Assembly (NCBI GenBank): GCA_003666385.1
Contig: QPIN01000042.1
Coordinates: 1 to 38,201, forward strand
Direction of reading: 5' to 3'
DNA: 38,201 nucleotides
DNA from: Methylococcales symbiont of Hymedesmia sp. n. MRB-2018
GTDB taxonomy: Bacteria; Pseudomonadota; Gammaproteobacteria; Methylococcales; Methylomonadaceae
Shown here: one piece after another, positions 34,167-38,201 of the stretch
Layout of the letters: each line of letters starts with the position of its first letter
Numbering within the stretch: the first letter of the stretch is position 1
The notes under the pieces: generated by a model
Database searches by the model: none
What the model saw: the letters and a program-made list of their open reading frames with translations, nothing else
What the model was told of the DNA's origin: nothing
Translations under genes and position numbers: made by a program

Positions 34167-36173
34167 TTAAAGCATTATTTCAGCTTGCAATAATTTGATT
34201 TCATCCCTTATAGCTGCTGCTGTTTCAAATTCTAAGTCCTTCGCATGTTGGTACATTTTGTCTTCCAGTTGCTTTAACTTTTTACCGATTTGTTTCGGGT
34301 TCATTGTTTTATACTCTGCCACTGCTTCGGCTATTTTGGTTTTAGATGTTGTATTCCCAAAGCCAGTACCTAGAACTCCAAACTCCAAAATATCAGTAAC
34401 AGATTTCACAATACCTTTCGGTGTTATCCCTCGTTCAAGATTAAATTGGTCTTGTTTCTCCCTGCGCCGTTCGGTTTCATCAATCGCCAGACGCATGGAG
34501 TTTGTGACTTTATCGCCATAAAGTATGGTCATACCATTTACATTTCTAGCGGCTCGTCCAATAGTTTGTACCAGTGAAACCACCGAACGTAAAAAACCTT
34601 CTTTATCTGCATCCAGTATTGCGACTAAAGAAACTTCTGGAATATCCAGCCCCTCGCGTAGCAAGTTAATACCCACTAATACATCAAATTGCCCCAAACG
34701 TAAATCGCGGATGATTTCTACCCGTTCAATAGTATCAATATCAGAATGTAAATAACGTACTTTAATATCATGTTCCATCAGATAATCCGTTAAATCCTCC
34801 GACATTCTTTTAGTTAAAGTGGTGACCAAAACACGTTCTTTGAGTTTGACGCGCTTATGAATTTCAGAAAGCAAATCATCTACTTGTGTTGTCGCAGGAC
34901 GTACTTCAATTAATGGGTCTAACAGTCCTGTGGGTCTGACTACTTGCTCAACAAAATCATAACAGTATTCTTTTTCGTATTTACCAGGCGTTGCAGAAAC
35001 ATAAATTCTCTGTGCTATTTTTGCTTCAAACTCCTCAAACATCAAGGGTCTGTTATCTAATGCAGAAGGTAATCTGAAACCGTATTCGACCAAAGTTTCC
35101 TTACGCGACCGATCTCCTTTATACATGGCACCAATTTGCGGGACGGTGACATGGCTTTCATCAAGAATCAGTAAGGCATCATCGGGTAAATAATCAAACA
35201 TGGTCGGTGGTGACTCTCCCTGTCCTCTGCCAGATAAATAGCGGGAATAATTTTCTATGCCTGAGCAATAACCCACTTCGATAATCATTTCTATATCGAA
35301 TAAAGTGCGTTGCTCAAGACGTTGGGCTTCCACTAATTTGCTGTTTTCACGAAGCTGTTCCAAGCGTTCTTTTAATTCTATTTTGATCTCATCAACAGCA
35401 GTCAGCAATTTTTCTCTGGGGGTTACATAATGCGTTTTTGGATAAATCGTATAGCGTGCCAAACGCTGAGTAATTTCTCCAGTGAGAGGGTCAAATAATG
35501 ATAACCGTTCAATTTCATCATCAAATAGCTCAATACGCAAAGCCTGTTCCTCTGACTCGGCAGGAAATACATCAATAACATCACCACGTACCCGATAAGT
35601 TGCACGTTTCAGATCAATATCATTGCGGGTGTATTGCATTTCAGCCAAACGTCTTAATAAATCACGCTGTTTGATCAAATCCCCCCGTACTAAATGTAAA
35701 ACCATTTTAAAATAAGATTCGGGTTCACCCAAACCATAAATGGCCGAAACGGTAGCAATGACAATGGTATCTTTACGTTCAAGCAAAGCTTTGGTCGCCG
35801 ATAAACGCATCTGTTCAATATGTTCATTTAAGGAAGCATCTTTATCAATAAAGGTATCTGATGCAGGGACATAAGCTTCGGGTTGATAATAGTCATAATA
35901 AGAGACGAAGTATTCCACACTATTATGAGGGAAAAACTCTTTCATTTCGCCATATAGCTGAGCAGCTAAGGTTTTGTTGGGTGCCATAATCATTGCAGGA
36001 CGTTGAGTCTGCATAATCACATTGGCAATAGTAAAAGTTTTTCCAGAACCGGTGACTCCCAGCAAAGTTTGATGCACCTCACCATTGTTTAAGCCTTCAA
36101 TTAATTGCTGTATGGCTTTAGGTTGATCTCCTGCGGGCTGGTAGCGGCTTTGAATTTTAAATTGTTTTTTCAC
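34167..36173 (-). CDS. uvrB: Excinuclease ABC subunit B
   Basis: UvrB verifies DNA damage in nucleotide excision repair with UvrA and UvrC. The 668-aa protein has Walker [13 protein letters not shown], the beta-hairpin [12 protein letters not shown] that inserts in DNA, the DEAD-like LDESHVT, helicase motif VI (QTIGRAARN), and a C-terminal UVR domain ([22 protein letters not shown]) that contacts UvrC. Length and start are normal. It is divergent from aspC. No LexA site was recognised upstream. Confidence 0.97.
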   Translation of the reverse strand: MKKQFKIQSRYQPAGDQPKAIQQLIEGLNNGEVHQTLLGVTGSGKTFTIANVIMQTQRPAMIMAPNKTLAAQLYGEMKEFFPHNSVEYFVSYYDYYQPEAYVPASDTFIDKDASLNEHIEQMRLSATKALLERKDTIVIATVSAIYGLGEPESYFKMVLHLVRGDLIKQRDLLRRLAEMQYTRNDIDLKRATYRVRGDVIDVFPAESEEQALRIELFDDEIERLSLFDPLTGEITQRLARYTIYPKTHYVTPREKLLTAVDEIKIELKERLEQLRENSKLVEAQRLEQRTLFDIEMIIEVGYCSGIENYSRYLSGRGQGESPPTMFDYLPDDALLILDESHVTVPQIGAMYKGDRSRKETLVEYGFRLPSALDNRPLMFEEFEAKIAQRIYVSATPGKYEKEYCYDFVEQVVRPTGLLDPLIEVRPATTQVDDLLSEIHKRVKLKERVLVTTLTKRMSEDLTDYLMEHDIKVRYLHSDIDTIERVEIIRDLRLGQFDVLVGINLLREGLDIPEVSLVAILDADKEGFLRSVVSLVQTIGRAARNVNGMTILYGDKVTNSMRLAIDETERRREKQDQFNLERGITPKGIVKSVTDILEFGVLGTGFGNTTSKTKIAEAVAEYKTMNPKQIGKKLKQLEDKMYQHAKDLEFETAAAIRDEIKLLQAEIML

Positions 36174-36261
36174 GAATACTTTATTTCTCTAAAGCTAGCC
36201 AGCTATTATACATAGAGTATAATAGCCAGATCATTGATATTTAAGTTGAACTTAGGAAATT

Positions 36262-37443
36262 ATGCGTATAAAACTATCAAACAGAGTAAATGCGGTTAAA
36301 GCATCACCCACATTAGCAATCACAGCCAGAGCCGCTAAAATGCGAGCGGCAGGTAAGGATATTATTGGATTAGGTGCAGGTGAACCCGATTTTGACACGC
36401 CAGAACATATCAAGATAGCTGGGATCAGAGCTATTGAGAATGGGTTTACCAAATATACGGCTGTGGATGGCATTGCTGATTTAAAAACAGCGATTATTGA
36501 CAAGTTTAAAACAGATAACGGCCTTGATTATCAAGCGAATCAAATTCTGGTATCTTGTGGTGGCAAACAAAGTTTTTTTAATTTGACCCAAGCATTACTC
36601 AATGCTGGTGATGAAGTGATTATTCCTGCTCCTTACTGGGTTTCATATCCTGATATGGTTTTATTAGCAGAAGGTGTACCTGTTATTGTTGAAGCGGGTC
36701 AGGATCAACAATTTAAAATTAACGCTGAACAGTTACGTGCTGCGATTACTGATAAAACCCGTTTATTTGTCATTAATAGTCCATCAAACCCCAGTGGTGT
36801 GGCTTATTCCCAAGAAGAGCTGAAAGCATTAACTGACGTTTTAAAAGATTATCCCGAAATTATTGTGGCTACTGACGATATGTATGAGCATATTCTTTGG
36901 GATAGAGGTTCTTTTGTTAATATTTTAAATGCCTGTCCTGAGTTATATGACCGAACCATGGTATTAAACGGTATTTCCAAAGCCTACTCAATGACTGGCT
37001 GGCGTATTGGATATGCAGCAGGCCCTGTGAATCTGATTGCAGCCATGAGTAAAATTCAATCACAAAGTACATCAAACCCAACCTCTATTTCTCAAGTTGC
37101 TGCGGTGGAAGCTATTTCTGGTGATCAAAGTTGTATAGAAACTATGCGGGTTGAATTTAAAAAGCGGCATGATTATATGGTAGAAGCATTGAATACCTTG
37201 AAGGGTGTCAACTGTATTCAAAGTGATGGTACCTTTTATCTGTTTCCCAATGTGGAAAAATGCATTGCTAAACTAGAGGGTATTGATAGTGATCTGGATT
37301 TTGCCGAATATTTGATTGAAAATGCTGGGGTTGCATTAGTCCCTGGTTCTGCTTTTGGTTGTCCAGGGCATATTAGAATATCTATTGCGACCAGTATGGA
37401 AAATCTGGAAAATGCCTTGGCGCGTATTAAGGCTGCTATTTAA
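36262..37443 (+). CDS. Pyridoxal-phosphate aminotransferase, aspartate type
   Basis: This 393-aa class I aminotransferase (AspB/AAT subgroup Ib) probably interconverts aspartate and oxaloacetate with glutamate. The PLP lysine is in NGISKAYSMTGWRIGYAAG, the substrate motif NSPSNPSGVAY precedes it, and a C-terminal arginine in PGHIRIS is present. The start at ATG 36262 is behind AGGA. Broader specificity, such as prephenate or aromatic amino acids, cannot be excluded from sequence alone. Its nearest upstream gene is the divergent uvrB. Confidence 0.92.
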   Translation: MRIKLSNRVNAVKASPTLAITARAAKMRAAGKDIIGLGAGEPDFDTPEHIKIAGIRAIENGFTKYTAVDGIADLKTAIIDKFKTDNGLDYQANQILVSCGGKQSFFNLTQALLNAGDEVIIPAPYWVSYPDMVLLAEGVPVIVEAGQDQQFKINAEQLRAAITDKTRLFVINSPSNPSGVAYSQEELKALTDVLKDYPEIIVATDDMYEHILWDRGSFVNILNACPELYDRTMVLNGISKAYSMTGWRIGYAAGPVNLIAAMSKIQSQSTSNPTSISQVAAVEAISGDQSCIETMRVEFKKRHDYMVEALNTLKGVNCIQSDGTFYLFPNVEKCIAKLEGIDSDLDFAEYLIENAGVALVPGSAFGCPGHIRISIATSMENLENALARIKAAI

Positions 37444-37550
37444 TCAAGATAAATTGCTTCAAAATCATACTTCGGAATAAGTCGGGTCAGAGGCTGAAGT
37501 ATCCCCATAAGAAAAATAAATTTTTACATCAGGGCAAGATACAAGAGTAA

Positions 37551-37570
37551 CTTGATTTTCCTAAATCAAG
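37551..37570 (+). terminator. Hairpin downstream of aspartate aminotransferase gene
   Basis: CTTGATTT and AAATCAAG form a perfect 8-bp stem with a TCCT loop about 110 nt after the gene. No T-tract follows, so it is weak evidence for a terminator. Confidence 0.35.
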
Positions 37571-37619
37571 TGATACTGACCTTGAAGTATCATTTTTTAA
37601 ATTTGTGGCAATGATATAA

Positions 37620-37792
37620 GGGCAACCACAGGGGGGTGCCCCTACGATTAATAAACCATGAATAGATAGCCAAATAAAAATATAATATTTCCTCGTTCCC
37701 ATGCTATGCGTGGGAATGCCTAGCAGAGCATAAGCTAATAAACCAGCAACTGAAACAAAATATGCATTCCCACGCAAAGCGTGGGAACGAGC
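37620..37792. repeat. Interspersed GTTCCCA/GGGCAACC-type repeats
   Basis: A GGGCAACCACAGGGGGGTGCCCC unit (from 37620) is followed by two inverted copies of a 28-bp repeat: CTCGTTCCCATGC...GTGGGAATGC (from about 37693) and GCATTCCCACGC...GTGGGAACGAG (ending about 37792). They match in 26 of 28 positions and are themselves palindromic. Units of this kind are scattered in many proteobacterial and cyanobacterial genomes. The 93-codon frame that reads across them is repeat-derived and not called as a gene. Confidence 0.7.
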
Positions 37793-37811
37793 TAAAGAAA
37801 TGACAGACAAA

Positions 37812-37840
37812 AAAAATGAGGACGTTTTGTCCTCATTTTT
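37812..37840. terminator. Rho-independent terminator, bidirectional
   Basis: AAAAATGAGGAC and GTCCTCATTTTT flank a GTTTT loop, giving a strong stem with T-runs in both directions. It ends the minus-strand autotransporter gene whose stop is at 37872. Confidence 0.85.
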
Positions 37841-37871
37841 CCTTTTTCCTTGGCTCTTTGTTATTTACTCA

Positions 37872-38201
37872 CTAAAACCTAAAGTTACCACGCAACTGTA
37901 TGCTGTCGTCTGTTTTCTTATGCTCGCCTATTAGATTTAGATTCATTGTAGAATCTATTTTCCAACGTCCGCCTATATTATAGCTTTGTGTTCCATTTGC
38001 TATACCTAAGCCAGCGTAAGGGGTGAGTAGGCCGCGACCAAAGAATCCAGGTAGTCCGTAACCTAGCTCGGTGTTTAACTGTAGTCTTCTACTGTTGCTG
38101 TTATCCTCATCGTTTACATTGTTAGCTACGGTGGGTTGTTGCCATACTCCATCGGCAACATTGCCTGGGGTGTCGCCAAATGCTGGTTGTAGGCTTAACC
38201 A
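37872..38201 (-). CDS. C-terminal beta-barrel end of an autotransporter-like outer-membrane protein (partial)
   Basis: Only the last 109 residues lie in the window; the rest continues beyond the right edge. The sequence runs LNTELGYGLPGFFGRGLLTPYAGLG, then YNIGGRWKI, and ends LRGNFRF. Alternating strands, the GYG and LTPY motifs and a terminal phenylalanine match the barrel of large repetitive surface proteins with an autotransporter-type C-terminus. The passenger domain is out of view, so the function is unknown. Confidence 0.8.
   Translation of the reverse strand, partial: WLSLQPAFGDTPGNVADGVWQQPTVANNVNDEDNSNSRRLQLNTELGYGLPGFFGRGLLTPYAGLGIANGTQSYNIGGRWKIDSTMNLNLIGEHKKTDDSIQLRGNFRF

Noticed and set aside
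37529-37810. 93-codon minus-strand ORF across the intergenic repeats
   Set aside because: Its translation (RSHALRGNA, GAPPCGCP) comes straight from palindromic GTTCCCACGC and GGGCAACC repeats, so it is a repeat artefact rather than a gene.
1-38201. CRISPR arrays, tRNA genes and prophage
   Set aside because: No regularly spaced direct repeats, no tRNA-like cloverleaf sequences and no phage structural or integrase genes were recognised on either strand.

Overview
The window is a chromosomal segment of a low-GC gammaproteobacterium. The order tyrS / M23 peptidase / anmK / erpA next to an rRNA operon, the rpsF-rpsR-(DUF2232)-rplI block and the mnmG-rsmG-parA-parB block are all typical of that class. 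A marine or sodium-using methanotroph of the Methylococcales type is a plausible guess from style and the oadGAB pump, but no diagnostic methane-oxidation gene lies here, so order level is inference only.

Layout. 1-200: strong minus-strand promoter and boxA leader of an rRNA operon whose 16S gene lies outside to the left. 201-4497: tyrS (minus), divergent mepM-like peptidase and anmK (plus), then erpA (minus). 4498-5041: non-coding stretch with a roughly 157-bp palindromic element. 5042-6735: apeB and msrB (minus, overlapping). 6736-10243: sodium-pumping oxaloacetate decarboxylase oadG-oadA-oadB. 10244-11657: accessory patch with an orphan fucosyltransferase-like gene and an ISL3 transposase tail. 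11658-15240: five-gene minus-strand operon (outer-membrane barrel, Tat-exported FMN-binding protein, ApbE, two haem/PepSY-type membrane proteins) behind a near-consensus Fur box. 15598-19145: moaB, DUF423 and pepN. 19264-19975: toxin-antitoxin-like DUF4258/YgiT pair whose first gene is frameshifted, bounded upstream by an 18-bp inverted repeat. 20223-24669: waaA, hldD, rplI, DUF2232, rpsR, rpsF. 24953-29065: parB, parA, rsmG, mnmG. 29197-29397: a 66-aa basic ORF whose 3' end is folded into a perfect 23-bp hairpin, the arrangement known from arfA. 29553-33848: DUF2231, truA, L,D-transpeptidase, rlmD, a membrane protein. 33849-34166: AT-rich DnaA-box cluster (candidate origin or titration site). 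34167-37443: uvrB and aspC. 37444-38201: intergenic repeats, a terminator and the 3' end of an outer-membrane autotransporter-like gene.

How the parts fit. Most of the window is housekeeping: translation, envelope (LPS, peptidoglycan recycling and cross-linking), DNA repair and chromosome segregation. Almost every gene from 19.3 to 33.8 kb is on the minus strand, pointing away from the DnaA-box cluster, and the ParAB/MnmG block is normally origin-proximal; this makes an origin nearby plausible. The parts most worth a second look are the Fur-controlled flavinylation operon, which reads as a periplasmic flavin/haem electron path probably serving ferric iron reduction, and the arfA-like ORF with its in-gene hairpin, which may be a divergent ribosome-rescue factor.
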